Below, in pieces: positions 14,242 through 23,366 of a stretch of 25,389 bases of DNA. The translations under genes and the position numbers were made by a program. The stretch comes from a virus, in IMG/VR virus record IMGVR_UViG_3300010296_000074, positions 1 through 25,389 of that record; one strand, written 5' to 3'. How positions within the stretch are numbered: position 1 is the first letter of the stretch; every line of letters starts with the position of its first letter. The notes beneath the pieces are model-generated. The model saw nothing but the letters and a program-made list of their open reading frames with translations. It was not told where the DNA came from and searched no databases.

Positions 14242-16806
14242 ATGAGAGATTATAATAAGTGGCTTGAGGATAACCTGCCAGAAAAGAACGACAAGAACTG
14301 GCTTAAGAATTGGAGAAGGACGTCAACTGAGGATCCAGCCTTAAGATTAGGAACACCTATTGACGAGATAATTTCGTTTACTTCAATAAGTAACGACGAT
14401 CCTACCCTCCTCAATCAAGTAACTAATTTTCGAGATCCAAGAAGTACATCATGCATTGGTCAAAGCGACTGTGCCGTTGGCTTTGCTTGCAAGGGTGGCT
14501 TCTGTGTACCTGCTGACACTGAAGATTCGACCAGCAGTGGTGGCTGTGGGACCGGAGGAACTGGCACTGATGACGGGTTTGGCTGCATTGAAGTGACGGG
14601 TACGGGTGGAGGTTGTACTACGGGTAATTGTGGGGACGATGGTTCAGGTAATCCTGGTGCTGTGGAGTACTGCTGTGGTGACTGGAAGTGTGATAAAGAT
14701 TTGGTTACAAATGAGCTTAAATGTGAATGCATCCCCTACAACCCTGGAACCTGTTCAACGGATAACGATTGCGCTCCAGGTTATATTTGCTCTGATGGGT
14801 ATTGTGTCTACGATTTCAGTGAGTGCGATGATGACACTGATTGCCCGGAGGGCTATTATTGTTCTGGGGGGTTTTGCCTCTTTGACTGGACTATCAACAG
14901 TTGCAATCAGGAATCAGACTGCGAAGAAGGATATATATGCATAGATGGCTATTGTGTCTATGATTACGGCGCCTGCAATAGCGACGAGCAATGCCAGAAC
15001 GGCGAGGTATGCTACGGAGGTTTTTGCACCTCAGGCTGTAGAAGTGATAACGAATGCGGAGAAGATGAAGTTTGCAGGAACGGGTTCTGTGTTCCTGGAT
15101 GTAACTTCAATGAAGAATGCCCTACCGGCGAGGTCTGCGTAGGAGGATTCTGTTATCCCGGTTGTGATAATACTAGCGACTGCGAAAGCGGTCAAACTTG
15201 TGTGGATGGTTATTGTCAAACAACCTGCTCAGACAATAGCGACTGCCCTCCTGGTACGAAATGCGTCAATGGTTTCTGCGTATTCGGATGTGACGACAGC
15301 AGCGACTGTGAAGAAGGAGAAGTATGCCTTGGAGGTTTCTGCTACAGAGGCTGTGACGAGAACACTACATGCCCGTCTGGCACAACCTGTATCAACGGTT
15401 ACTGCCTTGATTCTTGTGCTTCTAATGAGGAGTGCCCAGATGGCCAGGTCTGCGTTGGTGGTTATTGTGTCTTTGGCTGCAGAGACGACAACGATTGTCC
15501 AGAAAATTTTGAATGCGTGGACGGATTCTGCTACCCTTTGTACGAATCCTGCGTAGGTGATTACCAATGCAATGCTCAGGAACTATGCATTGGTGGTCTG
15601 TGTTTTCCAGGACCAAGGGATTGCACGTCTGACCTGGAGTGCGAAGAGAATGAGGTCTGCCTCAATGGAATTTGCACTCCTTATTTTGACCTACCTGACT
15701 GCGGCACATTAGATTTTACCGATTGCGACGCGGTTAACAATGCGCCTTTAAACTGCTTATTCCAGTCACTGGAAACCGTCTACAGTGACTGTTTTGATGG
15801 GCTTCAGAGGTGTGGTGATACTCTTCCTAACAAGGACGAAACTCAGCTCATTCCAGCTGGCGGCTGGCTTTATAAAAATAGTCAGAGCGATTGGCGGGTT
15901 TTCTGTTACGATAATACACCCCAAGACCCTATATGCCTAGGACCAAACCCTCCGCCAAACTGTCCGCAACCTCAAGTTCAGCAATGTAGTCAGTACTGCT
16001 CAGAGCGTGCCAGACTCGGGGAAGACCTTCCTGGCTGGTGCTCGAATAGCGTTATATGTTCAGAGTGTGAAACCTGTAACAATGTCTACTGCGTGCCTGA
16101 CGATGGCCCCTGCTACTGCCCAGAGTCAACCGTCAAATGCGGCGATTGCCAAGAATGCGACAAAGACTCTGGAGCATGCAGGGATAAGCCAGAAGAGAGT
16201 CAGACCTGCGTCAAAACATGCGAGGTTTGCCAGAGTTGCTCTCGCTATACTGGGACCGACTTTTATGGCTTTGATCCTGGCAATGATAACAGGGTTGTCT
16301 GCGCGAGAGGCGTCGTGGGTTACTATGATCAAAGAAGCCCATGTGCGGAGGCTATAAAATTAATCCAGGAAGAGTGCAAGCAAGAAGAAGAAGAAGAAGA
16401 AATTACTTGCGACAATGGAAGTAACATCAAAGACTGTGATTGCAGCTGCGATAAAGATTGCCCCAGCTGTTATAGCTGTAGCGAGGCTGACTGCACATGT
16501 GTTTACGATAACAGCTTGCCTGGCTGCAGTATTTGCTCTGAGGCAGACCTGGAATTTGGCAAACGGGTAACAACCGTAATACAGTTTAGACTTCTTACTT
16601 CAGAGACTGGCAGTCAATTTGGGACTTGGTTCACAAATGGAACCTTTAGTGTCTATGATTCTGGCGGAATTCTCCAGGCAGACTATGTCACCCCGTGTGG
16701 CACTCCTCTTTCCGAAAGTACTGGGCTCGTAGTTGCAGAGCACCCTGACTACGTCATCTCATCGGACGAGCCTTTTCAGGACTGCCGCCTCTGCGAGAAC
16801 GGCTAG
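14242..16806 (+). CDS. Giant cysteine-rich repeat protein of the tail/fibre module
   Basis: An 854-residue acidic protein with, by my count, over 100 cysteines. The N-terminal 65 residues are Cys-free and charged (KWLEDNLPEKNDKNWLKNW). One Cys repeat at about residue 71 is followed by a Gly/Thr-rich Cys segment (95-165), then fourteen repeats (171-478) of C-x5-C-x5-C-x4-C with a G[FY]C ending, eight spaced exactly 21 residues. A second Cys region with many CxxC pairs follows (about 580-770), including an E6 tract, and the C-terminus (775-854) is beta-like with few cysteines. The repeat resembles small disulfide knots of secreted proteins (EGF- or Dickkopf-like). There is no signal peptide, so disulfides would form after lysis, unless the cysteines bind metal. 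Location just before two fibre genes suggests a fibre or adsorption component. Stop TAG is followed by a second in-frame TAG three codons on. Confidence 0.7.
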   Translation: MRDYNKWLEDNLPEKNDKNWLKNWRRTSTEDPALRLGTPIDEIISFTSISNDDPTLLNQVTNFRDPRSTSCIGQSDCAVGFACKGGFCVPADTEDSTSSGGCGTGGTGTDDGFGCIEVTGTGGGCTTGNCGDDGSGNPGAVEYCCGDWKCDKDLVTNELKCECIPYNPGTCSTDNDCAPGYICSDGYCVYDFSECDDDTDCPEGYYCSGGFCLFDWTINSCNQESDCEEGYICIDGYCVYDYGACNSDEQCQNGEVCYGGFCTSGCRSDNECGEDEVCRNGFCVPGCNFNEECPTGEVCVGGFCYPGCDNTSDCESGQTCVDGYCQTTCSDNSDCPPGTKCVNGFCVFGCDDSSDCEEGEVCLGGFCYRGCDENTTCPSGTTCINGYCLDSCASNEECPDGQVCVGGYCVFGCRDDNDCPENFECVDGFCYPLYESCVGDYQCNAQELCIGGLCFPGPRDCTSDLECEENEVCLNGICTPYFDLPDCGTLDFTDCDAVNNAPLNCLFQSLETVYSDCFDGLQRCGDTLPNKDETQLIPAGGWLYKNSQSDWRVFCYDNTPQDPICLGPNPPPNCPQPQVQQCSQYCSERARLGEDLPGWCSNSVICSECETCNNVYCVPDDGPCYCPESTVKCGDCQECDKDSGACRDKPEESQTCVKTCEVCQSCSRYTGTDFYGFDPGNDNRVVCARGVVGYYDQRSPCAEAIKLIQEECKQEEEEEEITCDNGSNIKDCDCSCDKDCPSCYSCSEADCTCVYDNSLPGCSICSEADLEFGKRVTTVIQFRLLTSETGSQFGTWFTNGTFSVYDSGGILQADYVTPCGTPLSESTGLVVAEHPDYVISSDEPFQDCRLCENG
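14752..15675 (+). repeat. Fourteen-unit Cys-rich repeat, core period 63 bp
   Basis: Units start with Cys codons from 14752. The eight units from 14974 to 15477 are exactly 63 bp apart (14974 to 15415 spans seven periods); flanking units are 3-5 residues longer in their linkers. Each encodes C-x5-C-x5-C-x4-C with conserved G at the x-G-[FY]-C turn. One isolated unit lies at 14452-14505. The DNA is more diverged than the Cys spacing, indicating old duplication under selection for spacing. Confidence 0.95.
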
Positions 16807-16815
16807 GAAGACTAG
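16804..16815 (+). promoter_or_regulatory. Candidate phage late promoter overlapping a stop codon
   Basis: TAGGAAGACTAG begins with the TAG stop of the Cys-rich gene, ends 18 bases before GTG 16834 and is followed after three bases by AGCTT. GGCTAG (16801-16806) and CTAGCC (16812-16817) form a 6-bp inverted repeat across it. Confidence 0.5.
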
Positions 16816-16833
16816 CCTAGCTTCTGTTTCGTC

Positions 16834-19800
16834 GTGGCCGTTTTCCCCGATCGTATCGTTCTAAAAAATTCCTCTGACAGCGAGGTTGCGATTATTGCAG
16901 CGATCGAATCTGGCGGTACGGATGAGATTACTACTGGCGAAGTAGTGCTAGGCCTATCCACTGATGAAGTTAAATTCTACACCAAGGCAGGAGATGGTAG
17001 CATTGTTTCTATCGGAGGGACTGGTGTTGGTGCTACTGCTTTATCTGGCCTCTCTGATGTAAATACGCTCTCCCCTCTGCCGACAGATGGTCAAGTACTG
17101 CAATACGACAATACTACATCTAAGTGGATTGCGGCTGACCCAAATGCGGGCTTCAGTCTCGATGACTTGACCGATGTTGACCTATCAACGCCTCCTACCA
17201 GTGGCCAGATCCTTAGATGGGCGCCAGCGTTTAACGCCTTTCAGGCTGTCGATTTTGCCGTTCAGTACGACACGGCACCAATTCTTGGTGGAAATTTAGA
17301 TACCGGCGGGTATTACATTACTGGAAACTCAACTGTATCAGTCGAAGCTGGCAATGGTAATCTTGCAGTTAGAGGTAACGCAGGCCAAACAGGAAAAATC
17401 ACACTCAACTCTGAAACCAATGGTTTTGGCGTTTCGATTAAATCACCCGAAAACTCTTTCGCCGCTAGCTACACTCTAACACTTCCTACTAATTCTGGCG
17501 TAGCCGGTCAGGGTTTGATTACTACTAACGGAAGCGGTCAGCTGGAGTGGGCTTCCGTTCCTGGCTCGGGAACCGTTACGAGTGTTGACGCCATAGGCAC
17601 TAGTGGTATTAGTGTTTCGGGTGGACCCATAACAAGCGCTGGATCTCTGAATATTAGCCTTGCAACAGTCTCGGGAGTTTCAGGTTTTTACACCTTACCC
17701 GAGATAACTGTCGACAGTACTGGCAGGGTAGTCAGTGTAAGCAGTGGCAGTCTCGATGTCGAGGGTCTCAGCGATGTTGACTATGTCACTACTCCAACAG
17801 AAGGCCAGGTTCTTGGCTACGACTCTGCGAATAACAGGTGGATCCCTAAAACCGTTCCTGGAGGCGGAACTGTAACGAGTATTACTCTCACTGGTTCGGA
17901 TGGTATTTTGATAAATGGTGTATCTGAGGACAGCACCACTGGAGCGGGCACTTTCGATGTCCAACTGGCAGACACAGATGTGACCGCAGGTACGTATTCA
18001 AACGCGAGCATTACTGTAGATGCACAAGGAAGAATTACGAGCGCGACCAGCAACCCAGAGTACCTGGTTGATCCTCTGACGAATGATGGCGATATGATTA
18101 TCCGCTTCGGCGGAACAACAACCCGTCTCAGCATTGGTACCGAGGGACAGCAACTAGCAGTTGAAGGGGGTTACCCGAGATGGAAGACCTTTCAGCAAGC
18201 TAGTGGCGGCACTGTCACGAGTATCGACATTACACCCGGAGCTGGTATTACTAGTTCTGGCGGACCAATTAGCACCAGTGGGTCTATAGAAGTTGGCCTA
18301 GAAAATAGCGGCGTAGTGCCTGGGCAATATCTTAGCGCAGATATAACAGTTGACTCTACTGGCAGGGTGATCGCTGCCGGAAACGGGTCTTCAGGTGGAG
18401 GTGTGATCGTAAAAGAAACTCCTCCCGTTGTTAGGCCTAATAATTCACCTCTGCAGGAAGGTGACCTTTGGCTGGAAGAAACAACAGAAGTCCTGTACTA
18501 CTACGAGACAACTGGCGTTGCTTCGTGGGCTCCTGTCGCAACACAGCCCGGCCAGCTTCAGGATCTAACAAATGTTAGCGACACAACCCCGACCGAGGAT
18601 CAGATCTTAGCGTATATTAATGGCGAGTGGACTCCAGTCGATAATGACGGAGGGACAATTGCCCTTGACTCCCTGAGCGATGTCAATGCTCCTTCACCCT
18701 TAACAGGTCAGGTCCTTGGGTGGACTGGGTCTTCCTGGACTCCGGTCGAGCAAACTGGTGACGGTGGTGGCGGCGGTGCTACGAATCTTAACGAACTAAC
18801 TGATGTTGATACCGCGACAAATCCACCTTCGACTGGCGACGCTCTATTATGGAGTGGGGTTCGGTGGGTGCCAGGCGTGCCTTCTGGAGGCGGAGGTACT
18901 CCGGGTACTATTTTCCTTGATGACCTTGGCGATGTCGACGCGTCGACCACTCCCCCTACCCAAGGACAGGTGCTTGGATGGGATGGCGCTGAATGGGTCC
19001 CGGTAGACCAAGCTGCTGCTAGTAGCGGTGTAGACAGCATCATCGCCGGACCAGGAGTTACGGTTAACAGCCCCACTGGCGATGTAACCATCTCTGGCTA
19101 TGATGACCCCCTTGTTACCAAGGGCGATTTAGTCGTTAGAGGAGTTTCTGCAACCGAAAGGCTGCCTATCGGTCGGGAAGGGCAAGTCCTGAGAGTTGTT
19201 GGCCGCGAGGTTGAGTGGGGTAAAGCAGGAGACACCTCTGGTTTTATCGAAGAAACCGCACCTCTGGCAGGACTGCCGCTGAGTGGTCCTGACAGCTTCT
19301 ATCCCGACGCCGTGAGTATCACTGATGACGGTTTTACTCTTATCGTTGGTTCTATTGATAACGATGAGTCGATTTTATCTTTTACCGTTCCTAGCCAGTT
19401 TGCGGGTGTCGACTATATGGGCCAGGGTGGCCTTAGTTCTACTGTTTGGTTTTTCAATCCAAATGGCGGTGTTGGTTACAAATCCAACAACGCTGTCCCT
19501 AACTTAAGCCTTAGCACTGGTAGTGCAGTTGACGCTACCGACTCTTTGGACATAGACTTTTACGTGTCATGGTGGGTGACCGACTCCGAGAGTCGCCTCG
19601 CAGGCTGGAAGGTCTATGACGACGGCGAGCGTGAATGGCTTATTGTCAGGGCTGATATGAAAGTCCCGTTCAACAGTGAGACAGACGGTTTTCCTGTTGA
19701 AGCATGGTTTGCAACTGATGGCAGCGTCAGTGTTCGGTATGGCAGCCAGATAGGTAGTGCAGTTATACCTATTGACTCATCCCAGAATGTCATTGCATCC

Positions 19801-20415
19801 AGAGGGTTTGCTTTGACGGATTCATCTTACAACGGCCTTACCAACACGGGGGATCACGGATACATCTCTTTGTATTCTGCATCAACGATTAAGCTAGAAG
19901 ATTTAGCAAATGTCAGCGATACCTTGCCGGTAGCGGGACAAGGGCTTGTATGGAACGGTAGTATCTGGACGCCTGGAACCGTAGCTGGCGGCGGTGGTGG
20001 TGGTTCCGGGGCCGGTATCTATTTAGTGGAAACCAAGACAGCCTCTGGCGGCATTGCCGACTTTACGGGCTTGGGCTACAGTGGTATTTTGCAAAGGTTG
20101 TCATCTAACTTTGCGGCATGGGTTGTTCTTTATACTACAAGTGCTGCTCGTACTGCGGATGCAGGCCGTGCGTTCGACACGGACCCAGCCCCCGGATCAG
20201 GTGTGCTATTCGAAGGCTATCTGGAAATCGGTGGCACTATTACGCCAACACCTGGAACTACCTACATGAATGACGATGCGACCCTTACTGAGACGATCTA
20301 TGCGGCAGTGAGGAACCAGGCAGGGGCTGCGGTCGACGCGACTATTACCATTAGCGCATACGGGTTAGCTGCGATCACGGGAGTTAATGGCGGTACTTTT
20401 GGATCAGGCCTATAG
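16834..20415 (+). CDS. Large tail fibre protein with LxDLxDV and GTVTSI repeats
   Basis: An 1193-residue fibre. The N-terminal 60 residues (FPDRIVLKNSSDSEVAI) look like an attachment cap. Eight copies of a short module, roughly LxxLxDVD-x(4-6)-P-x(2-3)-GQVL-x-W/Y-x(5)-W-x-P, occur near residues 70, 109, 308, 574, 610, 651, 694 and 1021. Three copies of a GTVTSI...SGGPI...ITVDSTGRV module lie near 248-305, 347-410 and 462-520. A beta domain follows (about 820-1015), then a Gly-rich linker and a distinct C-terminal domain (1060-1193). Such repeats are typical of trimeric fibres of marine phages. The GTG start, with no Shine-Dalgarno, is supported by the motif 18 bases upstream and the onset of coding character. 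Confidence 0.8.
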   Translation: MAVFPDRIVLKNSSDSEVAIIAAIESGGTDEITTGEVVLGLSTDEVKFYTKAGDGSIVSIGGTGVGATALSGLSDVNTLSPLPTDGQVLQYDNTTSKWIAADPNAGFSLDDLTDVDLSTPPTSGQILRWAPAFNAFQAVDFAVQYDTAPILGGNLDTGGYYITGNSTVSVEAGNGNLAVRGNAGQTGKITLNSETNGFGVSIKSPENSFAASYTLTLPTNSGVAGQGLITTNGSGQLEWASVPGSGTVTSVDAIGTSGISVSGGPITSAGSLNISLATVSGVSGFYTLPEITVDSTGRVVSVSSGSLDVEGLSDVDYVTTPTEGQVLGYDSANNRWIPKTVPGGGTVTSITLTGSDGILINGVSEDSTTGAGTFDVQLADTDVTAGTYSNASITVDAQGRITSATSNPEYLVDPLTNDGDMIIRFGGTTTRLSIGTEGQQLAVEGGYPRWKTFQQASGGTVTSIDITPGAGITSSGGPISTSGSIEVGLENSGVVPGQYLSADITVDSTGRVIAAGNGSSGGGVIVKETPPVVRPNNSPLQEGDLWLEETTEVLYYYETTGVASWAPVATQPGQLQDLTNVSDTTPTEDQILAYINGEWTPVDNDGGTIALDSLSDVNAPSPLTGQVLGWTGSSWTPVEQTGDGGGGGATNLNELTDVDTATNPPSTGDALLWSGVRWVPGVPSGGGGTPGTIFLDDLGDVDASTTPPTQGQVLGWDGAEWVPVDQAAASSGVDSIIAGPGVTVNSPTGDVTISGYDDPLVTKGDLVVRGVSATERLPIGREGQVLRVVGREVEWGKAGDTSGFIEETAPLAGLPLSGPDSFYPDAVSITDDGFTLIVGSIDNDESILSFTVPSQFAGVDYMGQGGLSSTVWFFNPNGGVGYKSNNAVPNLSLSTGSAVDATDSLDIDFYVSWWVTDSESRLAGWKVYDDGEREWLIVRADMKVPFNSETDGFPVEAWFATDGSVSVRYGSQIGSAVIPIDSSQNVIASRGFALTDSSYNGLTNTGDHGYISLYSASTIKLEDLANVSDTLPVAGQGLVWNGSIWTPGTVAGGGGGGSGAGIYLVETKTASGGIADFTGLGYSGILQRLSSNFAAWVVLYTTSAARTADAGRAFDTDPAPGSGVLFEGYLEIGGTITPTPGTTYMNDDATLTETIYAAVRNQAGAAVDATITISAYGLAAITGVNGGTFGSGL

Positions 20416-20424
20416 GAATCCTAG
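20413..20424 (+). promoter_or_regulatory. Candidate phage late promoter overlapping a stop codon
   Basis: TAGGAATCCTAG starts with the TAG stop of the upstream fibre gene, ends 18 bases before ATG 20443 and is followed after three bases by AG. Its centre is an inverted repeat (TAGGA-A-TCCTA). Confidence 0.5.
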
Positions 20425-20442
20425 CGAAGACTTTTTCCCCAG

Positions 20443-22953
20443 ATGGCTGAACTGAACGCACGCATCATTGCCAAGGCCTCTGCTACTGCGGGTGAAGAGC
20501 CAGCGGCAGGCGACCTGGAAGTAGCTGAACTTGCTGTTAATACTGCTGACGGAAAGATCTTCACAAAGCATACAGACGGTTCGATCGTAGAGATTACTGG
20601 CAGTGGCGGTGGCGGTGGCGGAGCAGTCAGTAGTGTCAACGGTCAGACCGGCACCGTAATTCTTAACGTCGAGGATCTGAATGACGTAGACACGGCCTCT
20701 AGTTATGTTAACTATACGTTTTTCGACAGCGGACAAAGCACATTTAGCGACCCCCTACCAAGTGTGACGCAAGGTACGGTAGACGCCTCGCTGGGAGATA
20801 ACGCGTATAAAGTGTCTTCGACAGTAGCCTATGGTGATGGCTCTGGTTTGTCTCAATTCCTGGAAAATGATGGACGCTATGATGTCGTAAACATGAGAAT
20901 TAGAAGCACGAATGCAATAGATACAAACAACAGGGTCTCGATTGGAGGTAACAAGCAGGAGCTTGGCGGTGGTGGTGGTTGGACTATCTACACAAGGGAT
21001 ACAGGTTATGGTTTTTACGCCGACGCCGCTTTTACTGAGATCGGCACTCGATCGGCGATGGCTGCCGACACCTGGTATAACATCACTTACGTTCTTGACT
21101 GGGGGTCCGTCCAGAGAACATCGCTTCCAGTGATCTCTCTCTGGCTTAATGGCAGCATCGAGATAAGCCAGGAGACGTTAAGTGTAGCATACTCCGAGTT
21201 GACGGGTCCTGAAGGGAATAACTTTAGGCTTGCGAACTCCAGTTTTGGTCAGAACAACCAAGGGGACAAATTTTGGGATGATATTCGCGTCGTTAGCGGC
21301 GATGCTATTCCGTGGGGAATGACCGATAGCACGATCACTGATCCGGCAGGCCTTATGGATGCATTCTACGTCGCCGATGGTGCCGAAGACGGTCAAGCTC
21401 TTCTCTGGAATGATGCTAGAGGCGCATGGCAGCCTGGAACCATTGGTCTTGCTGTTGACTACGATCAGGACCCAGTTTACGGCAGATTCAACTGGACATG
21501 GGATGCCGACAAATCTAATTCTACCTATCCAGGTGACGGAGTTGCATGGCCTGGCACATACCCTGTGAATTATATCTGGTTTACTACCATCGATAACGGC
21601 GGTATCGATTGTCAATCAGAACTTTACGCTTTGACCGGCTCAGACAACCTAAAACTTTATCGCAACAATTCTCTTATTTACGAAGGTGCTGCGGCTTTCT
21701 TTGCGAACAAAAGTTCTGGAAGAATCACGTTATCTTTTGGAGTGGATGTAGATCATAGCACGTTTTCAAGTGGCGACATTATCGGTTTAGAGTCAGACTC
21801 CTGGGTTGGTGATGCTAAAACTCTTGGCACTGGCCAAATCCTGCAATACGACGCAACCCCTCAGGCCTGGACTCCGATTGTTCCTGACTTTGTTAGAGCG
21901 GTCAATGGCCAGAAAGTTAACGCCACCATCGGTGTGACCGATCTAAGCGGATTGGAGTCTGGCGTACCTGAAAGGCCTAGTTATGTGTGGATCTATAACA
22001 ACATAAACACCGCCAATCCTAGCACTGGAAGGGTTACTGACTATACTCCGTACGGCACTTCTTCCTTTTTCATTAACACGACAGACGACAATGGAGTGGA
22101 CTTACAGACCGAGCTCTATAACTCTTTCAATGGAATGAGGATCAAGATCTGGGTTAATGGTGAGTTGTTCTATGATGGCATCTCTAGCCGGACACTCGCA
22201 ACGAGTAACGACCGAGTTGACTTTGAGATGGTCGGTGCCGACATCACAAGTTGGGTTGACGGGGACGTGATTGGATTTTGGACTGAGTTATTGCCAAATC
22301 CTGCTAGTTCGCCAGATAAAAGTATTGTTTATTACGCAGAAGGACAATCTTCTTGGATTTATGGCAAGTCACCGCTGGGGATTCAAGATGCTAGCGATTA
22401 CCAAAAAAGAGAGGATTCTGGACAGATTACGCTGAAAAGAGTTACGGAAGAAGATCTAGAGGACACTGGAGTTAAAGGAGGTTGGAGTATTTTTGGTACG
22501 GGCAATCAGTTCTACTATTCCCAGTTTGATACAGACATTACTGATAATCTAAGCAACGGAGACTCTATTACTATGGAGGTGCCAGGAATGGCGTCTCCCT
22601 TTGCTACTACTCTCACAACCGACCCCCAGCAGGCAGGAACTAGCCGTAAATACTTTTTCAACATTTCTCCCTCAGCCCCCGCTGAAATCATTAACACCCC
22701 CAATGGAACAAATCTAATTATTAAATCCGTAAACTTAACTAGTAACCCAAGCTTACCTCTTAATGGTGACGTCCTTCAGTGGGTGGAAGCAGACGAAAAA
22801 TTCGTCCCCACCCAATTACCTGATGCAGCTGCCACAAGAACCCTTCTTGGCATTGGTGAATATGTCGACGATGCGGCCGCAGGTACAGGTGGCGTTGCTT
22901 CTGGGGCCATGTATTACAATACCACTTCCAGTGATTATCGTCTAAAAACCTGA
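20443..22953 (+). CDS. Tail fibre protein with lectin-like (LamG-type) domain
   Basis: An 836-residue fibre. Residues 1-55 (LNARIIAKASATAGEEPAAGD, then LAVNTADGKIFTKHTDGSIVEITG) form the cap seen at the N-terminus of many marine phage fibres. A Gly linker and SSVNGQTGTVIL...LNDVD module link it to the upstream fibre. Residues about 90-290 look like a concanavalin/LamG jelly roll (WTIYTRDTGYGFY, DTWYNITYVLDW, LWLNGSIEIS, FWDDIRV), a plausible glycan-binding domain. Two similar beta domains follow (about 340-460 and 500-610: NGGIDCQSELY...RLYRNN and NGVDLQTELYNS...IKIWVNGELFY). The end VDDAAAGTGGVASGAMYYN...YRLKT is typical of fibre C-termini in cyanophages. Role: host recognition. ATG 20443 has a U-rich leader and no Shine-Dalgarno. 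Confidence 0.8.
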   Translation: MAELNARIIAKASATAGEEPAAGDLEVAELAVNTADGKIFTKHTDGSIVEITGSGGGGGGAVSSVNGQTGTVILNVEDLNDVDTASSYVNYTFFDSGQSTFSDPLPSVTQGTVDASLGDNAYKVSSTVAYGDGSGLSQFLENDGRYDVVNMRIRSTNAIDTNNRVSIGGNKQELGGGGGWTIYTRDTGYGFYADAAFTEIGTRSAMAADTWYNITYVLDWGSVQRTSLPVISLWLNGSIEISQETLSVAYSELTGPEGNNFRLANSSFGQNNQGDKFWDDIRVVSGDAIPWGMTDSTITDPAGLMDAFYVADGAEDGQALLWNDARGAWQPGTIGLAVDYDQDPVYGRFNWTWDADKSNSTYPGDGVAWPGTYPVNYIWFTTIDNGGIDCQSELYALTGSDNLKLYRNNSLIYEGAAAFFANKSSGRITLSFGVDVDHSTFSSGDIIGLESDSWVGDAKTLGTGQILQYDATPQAWTPIVPDFVRAVNGQKVNATIGVTDLSGLESGVPERPSYVWIYNNINTANPSTGRVTDYTPYGTSSFFINTTDDNGVDLQTELYNSFNGMRIKIWVNGELFYDGISSRTLATSNDRVDFEMVGADITSWVDGDVIGFWTELLPNPASSPDKSIVYYAEGQSSWIYGKSPLGIQDASDYQKREDSGQITLKRVTEEDLEDTGVKGGWSIFGTGNQFYYSQFDTDITDNLSNGDSITMEVPGMASPFATTLTTDPQQAGTSRKYFFNISPSAPAEIINTPNGTNLIIKSVNLTSNPSLPLNGDVLQWVEADEKFVPTQLPDAAATRTLLGIGEYVDDAAAGTGGVASGAMYYNTTSSDYRLKT

Positions 22954-22965
22954 TAGGCATACTAA
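22954..22965 (+). promoter_or_regulatory. Candidate phage late promoter, TAGGNATNCTAN family
   Basis: TAGGCATACTAA lies directly after the fibre stop codon, ends 19 bases before ATG 22985 and is followed after three bases by AGCTT. Confidence 0.55.
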
Positions 22966-22984
22966 CTCAGCTTTTTAGGGTTAA

Positions 22985-23365
22985 ATGGGCAAGCCAAGCA
23001 AGAAGCTTTCTGGCATGGATCTGATCAGGGAGGAATTGAAGAGCGCGGGGGTTTATCCAACTGGACCTGTTTCGGCCTGGCCAAAGGAGAGAAACGCTCG
23101 GCTTAACGCCATTGCAAGCCAGTCACCTGAGTACCCGAGCATGGGCAAGATGGCCAAGGGCCTTGCAAAGACGGCCAAGCAGGCCATTATGAATGGTCGC
23201 GTATCAAAGGAGATTCGAAAAGAGCGTTACGAAATTTGCAGGAATTGCCCTGCCTTCGATCCCGAAAGCAAGCGCTGCAAGGAATGTGGCTGCTTCATGG
23301 AGGCAAAAACATGGATTGGCGGCAGCCCTAAGCTTCTGTGTCCCCTTCAAAAATGGAGCCGCTAA
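22985..23365 (+). CDS. Small zinc-ribbon-like protein
   Basis: A 126-residue basic protein. The N-terminal two thirds are Lys-rich and helical; the C-terminus (about 83-126) has RYEICRNCPAFD, CKECGCFMEAK and LCPLQKW, i.e. C-x2-C, C-x2-C-x-C and a final C-P, a zinc-binding pattern met in many phage genomes, including marine myoviruses, where its function is unclear. The basic N-terminus suggests nucleic-acid or protein binding. It begins a two-gene transcript: the next ATG (23367) comes one base after its TAA. Its position between fibres and scaffold gives no firm hint of role. Confidence 0.7.
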   Translation: MGKPSKKLSGMDLIREELKSAGVYPTGPVSAWPKERNARLNAIASQSPEYPSMGKMAKGLAKTAKQAIMNGRVSKEIRKERYEICRNCPAFDPESKRCKECGCFMEAKTWIGGSPKLLCPLQKWSR

Positions 23366-23366
23366 T

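Noticed and set aside
15164-15567. Overlapping open frames on both strands across the Cys-rich repeats
   Set aside because: They are shadows generated by the 63-bp periodicity; only the Cys-spaced frame gives a coherent protein.
16381-16400. GAA microsatellite as a regulatory repeat
   Set aside because: It simply encodes a Glu tract within the Cys-rich protein.
23193-23366. N-terminal extension of the Cys-rich gene at 23367
   Set aside because: It would overlap most of the zinc-ribbon gene in another frame; ATG 23367 one base after that gene's stop is the natural coupled start.
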